Assembly (NCBI RefSeq): GCF_047511655.1
Contig: NC_133386.1
Coordinates: 77,379,501-77,443,500, forward strand
Source: Castor canadensis
Taxonomy: Eukaryota > Chordata > Mammalia > Rodentia > Castoridae
Direction: 5' to 3'
DNA: 64,000 nucleotides
Positions 1 to 12,475 of this stretch are shown piece by piece. Under the pieces are notes generated by a model. That model did no database searches and was not told where the DNA came from. It saw nothing but the letters and a program-made list of their open reading frames with translations. Made by a program: the position numbers and the translations under genes. How positions within the stretch are numbered: position 1 is the stretch's first letter; each line of letters begins with the position of its first letter.

Positions 1-3000
1 AGAATTTTGAACAAGTTAATTCTATCTTAAGTAGTAGTATTCCATACATAACATGGTTGTTATGACCTCATCCTCAGGAACTCTATCTTCATAGCCATAA
101 CAATCTTTGTGACCATCAAACCACTCTTCCATATTTCCACACATCCTCTTCCCCACTCCTGCATTAAGAACCACAATACTAAACTCAAAAGCCTTTCCAA
201 TCTGTTTGAGTGATTGTGTAATTTAGGAAAATTCTAATTACATACCAATTTTTAATAAATTTCCTACACAGTTAAATTACATAGAAATCTAAACATACTG
301 TAGTGTAATAGCTGATGTTTAACAGGTTTCGATAGTCTATAAAATGCAACTGCACAAATGAATCCATTAGGGAGCTTTCTTTAGGTACATGTACATGTGT
401 GTAGAATAATTAGATATATAGATAGGTAGGTACATAGGTGAAAAGAATGAATGAATGGACACCTCCATTAGTGAACCTCAAAAATTTGCAAGTTGAAACA
501 AATTAACTCTGCCATAATTTATGAAGGCTTGTAAGAATGTAGTAGGAGTTCAAGCACAGCACTGGATTCATTCAAGAGTTCTTATTAGTGCCCTTTTAAA
601 AATTTGGTTTTGAACATGATTTTCTGACAAATAGAAAATTTCCACTAAAAATACCAAAAATACTCAATAAAATATAATAAACATCTTGTAAATGATTACT
701 AAGCTCGAAAGAAAGTAAGGGAAACTTCTAGAGGCCAGAGAATAAAAACAATGAGGAATAAAAGCATAACAGTAAGCATCTGCCCTTTATGCCACCAGTT
801 CAGTAACCAGAAAGCCTAACTGGTAATAGCAAAATATTGTCAGCCTAAAGAACATTGAGAGAGATTCTCTAATGATTAATTTGAGAACTGATCATTTGGG
901 AATAGCATTGCAAAGGAGATCTGCTTGCCTTGAAGTAACTATGTGTATCTTTAGCGAGATTGAGGCAAAGGGTTAAAGGCATAAAGGTAAAAATTCATGT
1001 AAGCTACTTGGATACAGAGTTCATTGGTCTTGGAGACTCAGGGCAGGAATTGGCAGCAGCTTACTGGCAGAAGTGCCATTGCTGGGCAGGTTGTTCTGTT
1101 GAGAGTACCTTATAGTCTTAAAGAATGTTAGACTTTGTTACAGAAATATGTGAATATATATGAAGCTTGCAAAAGCGTGGCAGGTACACATAGAAGGTAG
1201 AATTTCTTGTGAGTTTTTTTTTAAAAAGTCCTTGCAGCAAACATCTCAAACAGACAAGCTTGAGTTCTGGCCATTGTGTTCTGACTCTTAATTTTGTCTG
1301 AGACTTACAAGACAATTTCACTTTGGTAGTAGCAACTTATACAGTATAGACATGACACCTTCAGTGGACCACATCTCTCAATAAAATAGTATAATATGAA
1401 AAATCTAGGTTATCAAAACAGCTTTTCTGTCTCAATTCAGCCTCTGGGTAATGAGGGAGCAAAACATCTTGTCTGTTCAGTACATGTGCTTTATTATTCA
1501 TTGTAAGTGTTGCAACTCCATGATCTAAGTTCATGATGGTAAAGCTGCCAGACAAGGGAAAACCTAAATAAAATTTTTTAAAAAGACAATTTGTTCAATA
1601 CTTTTAATAAAAATTATTTGGGGATTTTTTTATGCAGATACTAAAAGATGAAGTGTAAATGTATCTTTATTTTCATTTAGTTTAATATTTTGAATTTAAA
1701 TAGTTGGATATTTTGAATTTAAATAGCTTTAGAGCAAAAACTGTTCCTACTGTAATGTAATAGTGTTCATATGAAGTATTTTTGTACAGTTTAATTTATG
1801 CTTTAAAAATTAGTACCAATTAGTGTATTCTTAAAATGATAGCTGGTTCTTTATAAAGTATGGATGGAATGCTATAAAAGCTAAGGTCCTGAGCCTTTTT
1901 CTTTTATGATCCCAGAGTTAGGACACTAAAGATTCAGTAAGTCAGTCTTCACTGAGCGCCTGCCATGCTCCAGCCATTCATTCAAGCATTGGAAAGATAG
2001 TGGGCAAATGAGACAGTCATACATCACCCTAGGAACTTATATTCGAGTGGAGAAGATAAACAGTAGTAAACAAATAATTGCAGAAGTAAGTGCTTTGAAA
2101 AAAATCAAAATGGGGAGGCAAGATAGAGGTAAAGCCGCACTTAATAATGTAAGGAAGTTCTCACTGAGAAACATTCAAGTTGAAATCTGAAGACAAGTCT
2201 TCAGCAAGGGGGAGGAGCAAATGCAGAAGTCCTGAGTTAGGAATGAATTTGGTACCTTCCAAGACTCAAAGTGGATGGGGAGAGAATAGTGGAAGATTAA
2301 GACCTCTCTGAATGTCTGCCCAGTCACTTACAAGGGAGGGAAAGCACTACTTGCCAGGCAAAGGATTGATTGATAAGGGGCATATTGGCTCTTTTAAAGA
2401 TAGGCAGTCTCTTGCCCTTGGATATATGCAAGCCTCAAGTGAACATCCATTTAAGCAGTGACTGCATGATCAAACCCAAGATGTTTAAAACCTTTGAATT
2501 TTGAAATTCTGAATTCCATGAACTAGGTACTGCTAGCAAGCATTTCAAAATTTATTGAAACATTAAAAAAATACATATTTCCAATTTCCAGAAAGATGTA
2601 AGTGGACAAAAACTTGAAGACCAATGCTCCTGGAAAGACATCCACAGAGCACATAAAAGACTAAACAATGGAATGATGCAGTTAAATCTGTGATGTTACT
2701 AGAAACCAAGATTATATAGTGCTTTATGAATACTTATTTTCTTCGTAAGACTTAATTTTAAATTGTAAGGTAGTGTGATATAGGATTTGTGATAGTTTGT
2801 TATTTTGTTACTAAGTACACTGCCATGAGTCAAGAGTTTCTTCAGCATTCTTAAGTTTGGTTCAGTGTATATTTATTGAGTACATGCCATGTGCTTAGTA
2901 CCATAAAGTAAAACAGGTAACAGTAACTCACAATCATGGTCCTCACAGAGTGTTCAGCCTGTGAAGGGGCATGAGCACAAGCCAGAATTATATGAAAAAG

Positions 3001-3758
3001 AAAGTCAGAGTGTTATACTATAGCACAGAAGAAGAAATCATCAGGAATAGTTAGCTGAATGTGAGCTATAAAGAGGAGTGGGGCTCAGTGCTTCAAGTAT
3101 TGAGAGTAGTGCAGAATATAGGGCATATTAAGAATTCATTTAGCTTTTTTTAAACACCCCAAACTACGTATTTTTGATAGAAGGGCTAGCAAAACAAAAT
3201 TCTGCTTTCAGATAAATAGATAGTAGGTAGTGAGTGAAGAGTGCCGTGAGAAAAAAATAAGACAGTGTACATGGAAGCCAGGAGAAGGTTTGCTCTTTTA
3301 GAGTAAGCAGGAAAGGTCTTCCTGGGGCTTCATTTGAACAGAAATCCTAAAAGCGAAAGGAGCGAGCTACCTGGCTATCTTGAGGTAGAGTGCTGCAGAC
3401 AGAGGAGGCAGTAAGTGCAAACCCCTTGAAGTATGAATGTTCTAGGGGTGCTCAAAAAACAACAAGGAGGTCTCTGGGGCTGGAATGGAATAAAGGGGGA
3501 AGATTTACAGTAGCTGTGGTCAGCCATGATCAAGGCTAGATTATATGACATCGAAGGTCATGACTGAGGTCTTTGGGTTACTCTAAGAGCCACCAGAGTT
3601 TCATATGGAGGAATGATACTAACTGACTATAGCAATTCTTCTAGCTACTGTAATGGCAGAGGGTAGAAGCATTTTTGATGGCTTGAGTGAAGGAGAAACT
3701 GTACCACAATTTATTGCATTTGAAAGTAAGTTACTTTTGTCTTTCTTTCAATTTTAAG
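1..3758 (+). other. CEP162: CEP162 intron (5' part outside window)
   Basis: This non-coding stretch lies upstream of the first CEP162 exon in the window. It is AT-rich and I see no exon with conserved coding potential and splice borders. About 1880-2340 and 2860-3670 look like old interspersed repeats of L2/MIR age: they contain phrases such as 'tttattgagtacatgccatgtgcttagtacc'-type text, typical of mammalian-wide repeats. About 1100-1560 has two short open frames on the - strand that I could not assign. The intron ends in a polypyrimidine tract and AG at 3757-3758. Confidence 0.75.
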
Positions 3759-3885
3759 AAAGAAAAAATCAGTTTGTTGGAAGACATTAAAAGATTGAAG
3801 CAAGACAAACAAGCTCTTGAAGTAGACTTGGAAAAAATGAAGAAAGAGAGAGACCAAGCCAAAGATCAGATTGCTTATGCCACAG
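3759..3885 (+). CDS. CEP162: CEP162 coding exon (1st in window), coiled coil
   Basis: This is the first of nine exons that together encode the C-terminal 616 residues of CEP162 (KIAA1009/QN1). CEP162 sits at the distal end of centrioles, recognises axonemal microtubules and promotes transition-zone assembly in ciliogenesis. The exon follows a TTTTAAG acceptor and ends at CACAG|GTAAAA. It is 127 bp, starts in phase 0 and ends with one base of a split Gly codon. The peptide (KISLLEDIKRLKQDKQALEV and on) is charged and heptad-like, as expected for coiled coil, and matches the human protein as I remember it. The N-terminal half of the gene lies before position 1. The identity rests on sequence recall, not on a search. 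Confidence 0.93.
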
Positions 3886-3940
3886 GTAAAATGAACTAAC
3901 ACAATTTCCCTTTATACTCATAATTGTTCTAATTTTTATT

Positions 3941-4160
3941 TATTTATCTTGGTGGGACTGGGATTTGAACTTGGGGATCCACACTTGCAAAGCAGTTGCT
4001 CATCACTTGAGCCACACCTCCAGTCCATTTTGCTCTGGTTATTTTGGAATTGGGGTCTCGTAGACTATTTTCCCTGGCTGCCCTTGAATCATGATCCTCC
4101 CAATATTTGCCTCCTGAGTAGCTGGGATTATAGGAGTGAACTGCCACTGCCTGGCTAATT
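3941..4160 (-). repeat. Dimeric SINE (B1 + tRNA-like arm)
   Basis: On the - strand a B1/7SL-like monomer (GCCAGGCAGTGGCAGTTCAC, then 'aatcccagctactcaggaggc') is followed by a tRNA-derived arm. The arm has a B-box-like 'aagttcaaatccc' and 'gtggctcaagtgatgagc'. This B1-plus-tRNA fusion is the dimer type known as B1-dID in several non-murid rodents. It lies in the CEP162 intron, antisense to the gene. Confidence 0.85.
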
Positions 4161-5397
4161 GTTCTTGTCTTCAAGTTAAGTAACACAAAATGAATGGTAC
4201 AGATAAAATGCTATTCCTTGAACTATATTGTACTCTTAGAAACATTTTTAAAGTTGGTATTAAAAGATATGTAACTTCTATTGATTTTAGCTGAATACTT
4301 GCAAGAACAAAGACAATCAAGGATTATTTTTAATTTATGGCATTTTATACTTAGTTGTTTGCATATCTGTGATCCCAAACAAGACTGTAAACTTTCTGAG
4401 GGAAAGGTCTGTCATTTTATCCCTGGGTCTAAAACATATGATCTAAGTATTTGCCAGGTGAACACATAACACTGCACTGTGTTTTATAGAGAATGCAAAA
4501 ATAAATGTGGCATACATGGTCCCCACCAGGAAAAACAAAAGTGAGTCAGATAATGCAGAGAACTTTAGCATCAGAAAAAAATTACAAATAAACATAAGAG
4601 GAGATGGGGTGCTAAATCAGAGTTCAGAAAAGAATGACATTTGAGCTGGGCCTTGACTAATAGTAGGATTCAAAAGTGAAGGTGGGAGGGTAGGCTGCTC
4701 AAGTGTCCTGTGAGCACGTTATTGAGTGCAGCTATGGGTTGGAACTTAGGATGTCAGAACATGGAGCTAGAAAGATCAGAGGAGCCCTGTTTGCCAAAGT
4801 AAGGATCTGTCCTTTACAGTATCTTCATCTTCAGTGTAAGGTGTGTACATAGAAATCCATTCCTAACTGTTTGTTAAAAAAAAAAAGAAAGAAAGAAAGA
4901 AATGGCATTCATTTTCCTCATCTATAAAATAGAATAATATTAAGAGGTTTTTTTAAACTTTTTTAAAAGTTTGAACTTTTTTCATATAAGTTTCTTGTAG
5001 CAAATAAAACAGTACACGGTAAGCACTCATGAATGTTTGCCATTGCTCTTTTTTACTATAAATGTAAGCATTCTTCATTTTATTATCTCAAATCTGTTCA
5101 CATGGAAACAACTTCACTTTTATAATGAAAGTCAGTGGGAAATAATTTATCAAAAATTTCTAGCTAGCTAACTTGCTAGCTAGAATGAAGTTGAAGATAG
5201 GGATTATGCACACTTATCTCTTGTTTCATTACTAATACACAGGTATTAGTAATTATCAGTATATATCAGTTGTTTCATGCCTCTTACTCATAATGTTTTC
5301 AATGAACAGCATTGCTTTTCATTCAAAATCTTATAATTTTATTTATTTACATACATACATAATTACAATCAGGTTATTGAGTTACTTCATTTTACAG
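4161..5397 (+). other. CEP162: CEP162 intron remainder
   Basis: This is intronic sequence between the first two exons in the window. About 4490-4860 looks like an old repeat of L2 age ('gacatttgagctgggccttgac' type). There is a short (AAAG)n run at 4876-4902. The intron ends in TTTTACAG at 5390-5397. I see no further coding signal. Confidence 0.6.
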
Positions 5398-5561
5398 GTG
5401 AAAAACTATATGAAATAAAAATTTTAGAAGAAACACATAAACAAGAAATCAGTCGTCTGCAAAAGAGATTACAGTGGTATGCCGAAAATCAGGAACTCCT
5501 GGATAAAGATACAGTCCGTCTTAAAGAAGCAAATGAGGAAATTGAAAAGCTAAAACGTGAG
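5398..5561 (+). CDS. CEP162: CEP162 coding exon (2nd in window)
   Basis: This exon is 164 bp, bounded by TTTACAG and GAG|GTATAG. The first two bases complete the Gly codon split across the previous junction, giving ATG-EKLYEIK. It ends on a codon boundary after LKRE. The residues (KLYEIKILEETHKQEISRLQ, then KRLQWYAENQELLDKD) are strongly coiled-coil and match CEP162 in order. The frame is open throughout. Confidence 0.93.
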
Positions 5562-5719
5562 GTATAGATCATTTTAGAATGTATTTCTGTTGATGAGCCC
5601 AGTTTTCCTCATTACCAATCTATGTTATACCACTGAATTTAAGGTTTGAGTTTTGGTTTGTGTATAGAATATAGTCTTTTCTATAAATTAGACTGAATAA
5701 ATGCCAGCTCCTTACCACG

Positions 5720-6210
5720 ACCTCTCAGGTACCTTTGTGGTCTCAACCTTGTTTGCCTCTCAGGAATTATTCTTACTGAGTCACTCTCCGCCAGCCACAC
5801 CAGAGCTCCTCTGATTCTTGATGGTACCAAGCTCATTCTACTTGCGTTGGCCTGGAATACTCCTGCCTAGCTTTTTCCCATGTCTCACTCCTCCTCCTTC
5901 AAATGTCAGCTCAAATTCCTACTCCCAGAAAAACCTTTCCTGGCTCTCTTATCGATTGTAGATGCCAATCCCACCCCTTCAAGCACTTTGTTTCCTATCC
6001 TTTCATTCTTTTGTTTTCTTCATAATGCATGTCACTCTCTGAAGTAATTTACTTATTGATTTACTTACGAGCTTCAGAACTGTCTCTCTTCAGTGGTGCA
6101 TATGCAACATGAGAGCAGAGACCTAGTTTGTCTTGCTTGCCCTCCCTATCTCCAGCCACCTTATTCTGTATCTGGAACTAGGGAAGAGCTCAATCAGTAT
6201 TTGCTGAAGA
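5720..6210 (+). repeat. L2-type LINE fragment
   Basis: The text contains the hallmark L2 3'-end phrases: 'ccacaccagagctcctctgattcttg', 'tggcctggaatactcctgcc' and 'aaatgtcagctcaaattc'. It ends near 'tggaactagggaagagctcaatcagta'. This is an ancient, diverged copy in sense orientation within a CEP162 intron. Confidence 0.7.
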
Positions 6211-6302
6211 ATTAATGAATAATTAACTGACTAACGTTATGCTTCCCTTGGTGCTTTTCTGTTTTAAATAGGCTTCTTAACATTTTCTTTCTTTTTTGAC
6301 AG

Positions 6303-6407
6303 ATTGAGAAATTGAAAGCTGAATCTGGGACTGCATCCCCTCAGCAGAAGTTACGTTCAAAAGATAGAGCACTTGATGCCAAAAAAATTCAGGATTTAGA
6401 GCGACAA
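6303..6407 (+). CDS. CEP162: CEP162 coding exon (3rd in window)
   Basis: This exon is 105 bp (35 codons, phase 0 at both ends), with acceptor TTTTTTGACAG and donor CAA|GTATGT. It encodes IEKLKAESGT, then DAKKIQDLERQ, continuing the coiled coil. The codons agree with the CEP162 order, joining LKRE to IEKLKAES. Reading through the donor gives intron sequence and a stop soon after. Confidence 0.93.
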
Positions 6408-6695
6408 GTATGTGTTGAGGGTAGATTTTTACTAAGGTATTTTTTACTTACAGTGCACTTTTGTTTTATCATTTCACACAGGATGTTATTAGCTGGGAAA
6501 TTCTTGTTTTAAAATAACATTAATAAAACAAGCATTTTATATAATCTATGGCTTTATAAATAATTTTTAGACTAATGTTCCTCAATTATAAGATGGAGAC
6601 CTAATGATACAGGGTTATTTGGCATCTGAGCTCTATTTGACATCTTGGAAGAAGGAAGCAGAAATTTGAAGCTGGATATAGTTAGAATTCTCCTA

Positions 6696-6835
6696 AGCTG
6701 GCACACACCTGTAGTCTCAGTTACTCTGGAGGCTGAGGCAGTAGGATACTTGAACCCAAGAGTTCAGTTCCATCCTGGGCAGCATAGCACAACATAGCAA
6801 GACCCTGTCTCCCTGTTTTGTTTTTTTTTTTTAAG
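6696..6835 (+). repeat. B1-like SINE monomer
   Basis: A 7SL-derived SINE: 'ctggcacacacctgtagtctcagttactc', 'ggaggctgaggcagtaggat', then 'gcaagaccctgtctc' and a T-rich/A-rich tail region. It is diverged and lacks the tRNA-like arm. Confidence 0.75.
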
Positions 6836-7074
6836 AATGAGAATGAGTCCTCCTGACCAATGGTAGGTGAGAGAGGAGTCCTGGAAGAAAGATCTTCGAG
6901 TTGGGAACATGTGAATAGTGCTTGGGAAATGTTACCAAACCCCCTGTTGACAGAATATTCAGCCTCCCAATGAGCTGGTCATAATATTCAACTATTGCTC
7001 ACTACTTAGGCTTTGAAATATGCATTTATGGTTACTATGACCAGGAAAATGAAGCTTATAAAGATGGTTTCATT

Positions 7075-8521
7075 GAAGTAGTTTTGGGAAATACAAGGGA
7101 TTCAAATAGAGAAGGAAGGAGTCAAGTTGTCCCTATTTGCAAATGATACGATCCCATACCTGAAAAAAACTCAACCAAATAACTCTTAGATCTCATAAAT
7201 ACGTTCAGCAATGTAGCAGGATACAAAATCAATACACAAAAATCACAAGCATTTCTATACACAAACAATGAACAGTCTTAATGTAAGATCTGAAATAGTG
7301 AAATTAATCCAGGAAAAAACAGGGAACACATTGGATCACATAGGCATAGGTAATAACTTTATGAATAGAACTCCAATAATTCAGCAATTAAGAGAAAGTA
7401 TTGACAAATGGAACCTTCATGAAACTAAAAAGCTTCTGTACAGCAGAGGAAATTATCACCAGACCAAAGAGACCACCTACAGAATGGGAGAAAATCTTTG
7501 CCTGCTATACATCTGTCAAGGAATTAATAAGAAGAACATACACAGAGCTAAAATCTAACCTCTGAAAGAATCAACAACCCACTGAATAAATGGGCAAATG
7601 AACTGAACAATTCTCAAAAGAAATACAATGGCCAATAAACATAGGAAGAAATGCTGACCATCTTTAGCATAAAAGAAGTACAAATCAAATCAAAACTACA
7701 TTGAGATTTCTCCTCACCCCAGTCAAAATGTCATCAATAATACAAAGAACAGCAAATGATGTCATGTAAGGGTACGGGGAAAAGGGAACACTTCTACACT
7801 GTTGATGGGAGTGTAAATTAGTGCAGCACACTACAAAAAGCAATGTGGATGTTCTCAAAAAACTGAAAATAGATTATACGAGCCAGTGATACCATTCCTG
7901 GGCATATATCCAAAGGAATGTGCTCCAGGATACTATAGAGCCACTTGCATGCCCACGTTTGTTGCAGCACTATTTAAAAATAGCCAAGCTTTGGAAACAG
8001 CCCAGATGTCCCACAACTAATGAATGAAGAAAATGTGGTATATACACAATAGAGTTTTATTCAGCCAAAAAGAAGAATGAAATTGTTTTCAGGTAAATGG
8101 GTGGAACTGAAGAACTTCATGTTAAGCAAAGTAAGCCAGGCTCAAAAAGTTAAAGGTCACATGTTTTCCTTCATATGTGGAAGCTATACCTATAAGTTAG
8201 ATTTATATACATGTATACATATATAATATGTATCTATACACACACATATATATATGTATATATATAATGAGAGAAAGAACAAAATTGAGTGGAATGAGTT
8301 ATCTGAGGGGACTGGGAGGTAGGACAGGGAAAAAAATGTTAGAGAATGAAAAATACTGAAACAACCCATCTATATAAGAATATAATGTACTTCACTGTAA
8401 GCCGTTTGGTGATAGAGAATGAGAAAGTAATAGGCAGAGGGGATAATTTGATTAAAGCACAATATATAAGTGCCTAAGTGCCAAGGTGAAACTCCCTTGA
8501 ACTATCAATATACGCTTAACC

Positions 8522-8550
<29 letters not shown>
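7075..8550 (+). mobile_element. Decayed 5'-truncated L1 (ORF2 3' part and tail)
   Basis: Sense-strand remains of L1 ORF2. The segment near 7078-7260 carries the RT region ('tttgcaaatgatac' matches the F-A-D/N-D catalytic stretch, here read as FANDT, so the last Asp is lost). Later pieces match the C-terminal domain ('ccaaaggaatgtgctccagg', 'aaatgtggtatatacac'). Internal blocks are missing and there are many stops. A 29-base A run at 8522-8550 is the likely poly(A) tail. The left boundary is approximate. Confidence 0.8.
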
Positions 8551-8572
<22 letters not shown>

Positions 8573-8575
8573 TAT
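8522..8575 (+). repeat. A29 followed by (TA)n microsatellite
   Basis: A run of 29 A (8522-8550) passes directly into about 12 TA units (8551-8575). The A run is best read as the L1 tail, and the TA run as expansion seeded from it. Confidence 0.95.
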
Positions 8576-8850
8576 GAAGGCAATTGGGTAAAATAGGTCT
8601 TTTCTGGAGGTGAGTACTAGTGGGAGTGTACTCCTGCTGGAAAGGATGGATGAGAGTGAGTATGGTGAATGTATTTTGTATCCATATATGAAAACAGAAG
8701 AATGAAACCTGTTGAAATTGTTCTGAGAACGGGGAGAGGGATGAGGGAAAATGATGGAGGGGTAAATCTAAGATATATTGTAAGCACATATGTAAATATC
8801 ACAGTGTATCCCCCTGTACAACTAGTATATGCTAATAATTTTTTTAAAAA
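8576..8850 (+). mobile_element. L1-3'UTR-type repeat, copy 1
   Basis: This copy shares a distinctive ~270 bp text with 42159-42418 and 58735-59035: 'gtgagtactagtggga', 'gaatgaaacctgttgaaatt', 'gatggaggggtaaatctaag', 'ttgtaagcac', and an end near 'tgtacaactagtatatgcta'. The third copy carries an L1-like 'gaggttctgcctggggt' start. I therefore read the family as a 3' end of an L1 lineage other than the young one in this window. Confidence 0.55.
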
Positions 8851-9431
8851 AATAGTTTTGGGGAGAGGCAGAATTATAATTAGCTTTTCCTCCTGTTTTT
8901 AAAACTAAATAGTCAAATGAATAAGAAATGACAGCCTTATTCATAAGAGAAATAATTCTCTAATCAAGCTGTGATACTTAACATAGGGTATTATTCCATC
9001 ACAAATCCAAAACTGTGAGGTCATCACTGCACTGAGTATTAAGAAAAGGAAGAAAACCGAGCAAAAAATTAACTTCATTACTTTTACAGGATATTTTCTT
9101 ATGTTGAAAGATGGAACTTAGTAGTTTGGTTCAGGGGTCAAGAAAGGAATAGGACAAAAGTGGTATGAAGAGCTAAAAATATTACAAAGTAAGTATAGTC
9201 ATGGAAGACTTAGATGGTCTTCCATGCTTAAGAGTTAAATTAGCCAACATGGAAAAATTTCTCCAGAACTGTGAGAGAAAATAGACCAAAAGATCTAGTC
9301 CATTAAATTAGATGACTTTTCAAAGGGAAATCCGGTAGAACTAAATATGTGAGAGTGAAGATATAAAGTGTGCTTAAGATAAAAAATTAAGAGTTCAAAT
9401 GATGATTCATGTTGGAAAAGGAAAAAAATTT

Positions 9432-9538
9432 CCTCTTTTTGGGGGGGTGGGTATTGCAATACTAGAGTTTGAATTTGGAGCCTTCCATTTGCTAGGCAGG
9501 CACAGCACTCCACCACTTTAGCTACACCCCCAGTCCAA
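9432..9538 (-). repeat. tRNA-like (ID-type) SINE arm
   Basis: The - strand reads 'ggactgggggtgtagctaaagtgg', 'gagtgctgtgcctgcctagc' and 'aatttcaaactctag'. This is the tRNA-derived arm of the window's dimeric SINE, without a B1 part. Confidence 0.7.
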
Positions 9539-9539
9539 G

Positions 9540-11506
9540 TAACCTCTTTCATTAACACTTTCACTAAACAGTTATTGGTTAATCACCTTAGATTACATCT
9601 TTGTAAGATATTCATAATTTAATATTTTGTGTAATTGGATTGCTGCATGTACATTTTAGATGTTACTCTGTTTCCTTCAGCCTTTCTATCCTATTGATTT
9701 CAGACTTGAGTATGTATTTTTATAATCACAATATATTCAGAGTCATTTTGGAGCCATATTCTAAGATTAATTGTAAATAAAATATTTTTTCTAAATTATT
9801 TCTTAGAAAAATTTCATAAGCTAAAAATGGGGCTAACCAGATGTATTTTGTAATGAAAATTTCATGTTGGGTCTCTTCATGCTTTTATTTAATGGAATAT
9901 TTCATAGTATAATTTTCAGTGAGAGCTTTTTTTTTAACATATGTTCCCCACACCAGTTACACTGGTATCATGGACCAAAGAATAATATTTAGTTACAAAA
10001 TCAAATAAAGTACAAATAAAATTTAATTCCCTCTCCCCTAAAAGTAATATATATTTCAAGATACCAAAACTAGACTGAAAATATTTCTTAAATTGAGTAA
10101 GTCTATTATAAGTTAAACTCATTTTTTTTAAAAATCTAGTTTTCTTTTTAATGTATATGGTGTGTATATATATATATGTGCCTCCAAATGCTTATAGTTC
10201 ACTCAAATAACTAGGTTTTTCAATACCAAAGAAACAAAGCTTTGAAAATTTTCAGGTGAAACAAATTATTTTTGTATCTTGATATATACCAATTTATGGC
10301 TCATCAATAAATTTGCAAGCAGTTTCCAGGAATGAAATATTTACTGTCAGCTCCTCAAATGGTGTGATCCTTAATTGCCTAGTATGAGTACTGTTGTCTA
10401 AGCAGGATTTTGAACTCCACACCCCATCTTGTCATAGGAAAGATGGCTTTTTAAGCGAAAGCATAATTAAAAACCAACATTTATCAAGTCCTCGCTATAT
10501 GCTGGGTATTCTGCTAAGTGTTTATCAAGATAAAAGTGACTCTCATTTAGTGGCATCTACCCCATGAGTTGATACTGTTAGCATCAGCACTACCCATAAG
10601 GTAGGATTTGGATGGAGGAGCGGACCCAAGGAGGAGCGGACCCAAGGAGGTGCTGAAGCTGGCAGCTCAGTGAAACCAAGCATGCTCTTAACCATTGCAC
10701 TGTACTGCCTTTTGCTGCATTTTGTTGCATGCTCATAGGCTAGAAAACTGTTCAACAAAGAAGTTAGCATCTAAATTAATATTTTTCGATACTATTATTA
10801 TGTAACCATAATACCTTTTGAGAAGCACATATACATATGCAATACCACACTGATTTCTGTGCACTCTGGTACAGTTCTCTCTTACAGAAAGGCTATAAAA
10901 TATGTCAGTGTTTTATAGAGAAACTGAAAATTGTTTGGTCTTTGGTGAAGATTTCGTTATATGTCATCTAATTCTCCTTGTTTCCCTATTTAAAAAAGTC
11001 ATTTTAAATGAGATTAAGCTTATTTGGAAGTGGCCTTTGTGCGAACGGTTAGGGAGGGAGGAAGGGAGAGTGCTGTGACAAGGGCAAGTGCTTAGGAAGC
11101 TCTGGTTATCGCAAAATGTTTGTATGTTCATGTACATGTAAGTAATTTTTCAGCCCATAGATTGTACAAGCACTGTTGTATGACGAGGCCTGTAGAAAAA
11201 AATGAGGGAAGAGCTTGGTACTAAAGAAGACTGATATTAATATAACAGAAAGGCCAAAGGTGTGCTTTGAATGACTGTAAGGATTTCTGTAAACTAACCA
11301 GTAGTTAATTAGATGTTAAAGTAGAAGGTTTTTAAATTACATAATCTTTTGAAATTACTTTGCACACTGTGCCTTTGATTTGTCCCGGAGACATGCTATA
11401 AACATTTCGAACATAACTGATGTACATAATCTCAGTTTATACATTAAACTGCTTCATTTTTACATGTATTTGTAATTTTAACATATATTCAAAAATATTT
11501 TGATAG
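9540..11506 (+). other. CEP162: CEP162 intron, mostly unique
   Basis: AT-rich intron with no recognisable gene. It holds a short TA-rich tract near 10165-10180 and a tandem duplication of about 16 bp at 10612-10650 ('ggaggagcggacccaa' repeated). The acceptor TATTTTGATAG ends at 11506. Confidence 0.6.
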
Positions 11507-11719
11507 GTTAAAGAAATGGAAGGAATTCTGAAGAGAAGATACCCCAACTCTCTACCTGCTTTAATACTGGCTGCCTCAGCAGCTGGCGATACAGTAGATA
11601 GAAATACAGTGGAATTTTTGGAAAAAAGGATTAAAAAGCTAGAGGCTGATCTAGAGGGCAGAGATGAAGATGCAAAGAAAAGCCTTCGGGTCATGGAACA
11701 GCAGTTTCAGAAAATGAAG
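11507..11719 (+). CDS. CEP162: CEP162 coding exon (4th in window)
   Basis: This exon is 213 bp, exactly 71 codons, with donor ATGAAG|GTAAGG. It encodes [20 protein letters not shown], then [20 protein letters not shown], a short non-coiled Ala-rich segment that is one of the most recognisable parts of CEP162. Coiled coil then resumes ([19 protein letters not shown]). The frame joins RQ from the previous exon to VKEME. Confidence 0.95.
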
Positions 11720-12135
11720 GTAAGGTCAAAGTAGTCACGTAGATAGAGCTTAGAGGTGACTGTAGGGACAGGGTTTGCACCATCTCATTTTAACAAACTC
11801 TATAAATATCCTTGCCCATTAAACCATGTCAGTAGTAGCAAAAGAGATTTAGAGACATCCTGTCTTGCTGTCTTCTTTCATCATCTTCTTTTTATTTTGG
11901 ACAGAATAATCAAGCACAGAATAACCTATACATTGTCCCTCTCAATGTTAGTGGAAATTAAGTCACAAAAAATTAAAATGCCCCTGAAATGTATTCAGTA
12001 TAAAATGAAAAAAGTTACAGTAGTTGAAAATATTTTCACTGAAATTTATTGAGATGGGGTGAGGGAATGAGACAGAAATACACATTTTGGGGGCTGGGAC
12101 CAGGGAAGGGGTTTGGCATCATCTCTCAGAAATTT

Positions 12136-12350
12136 CTTTTTTTTTTTTCTTTTTTGGTAGCATTGGAGATTGAAATCAGGGCATGTGTATGCTAGGCAAG
12201 TGCTCTTCCACTTGGCTATACCCACTAGCCCTTTTGTTTTTATTTTATTTGGGGAGACAGGGTATTTTTCCATGCTGGCCTTGAACTCGAGATCCTCCTG
12301 CATCTGCCTCCTGAGTAGCAGGGATTATAGATGTATGCTGCCATACCTGG
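12136..12350 (-). repeat. Dimeric B1/tRNA-like SINE
   Basis: Antisense copy. On the + strand a T-rich run leads into the tRNA-like arm ('gaaatcagggcatgtgtatgc', 'caagtgctcttccacttggc') and then a B1 arm ('gaccttgaactcgagatcctcc'-type text, 'cctcctgagtagcagggatt'). Confidence 0.8.
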
Positions 12351-12397
12351 GTCTCTCAGAAGTTTCTTACTTTCTGAGTGTTTCATGCCTACAGGAT

Positions 12398-12475
12398 CTT
12401 ACTATGTAGCTCAGGCTGGCCTCAGACTTGTAATTCTCCTGCCTCCTGAGTGCTGGGATTGCAGACATGTGCCAG
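12398..12475 (-). repeat. B1-like SINE fragment
   Basis: The + strand reads 'actatgtagctcaggctggcc', 'tgcctcctgagtgctgggat' and 'gcagacatgtgcc', which is an antisense B1. It lies next to the dimeric SINE at 12136-12350. Confidence 0.75.

Noticed and set aside
8505..8789. A - strand protein with a poly-Phe segment
   Set aside because: It is a translation of the L1 poly(A) tail and TA microsatellite.
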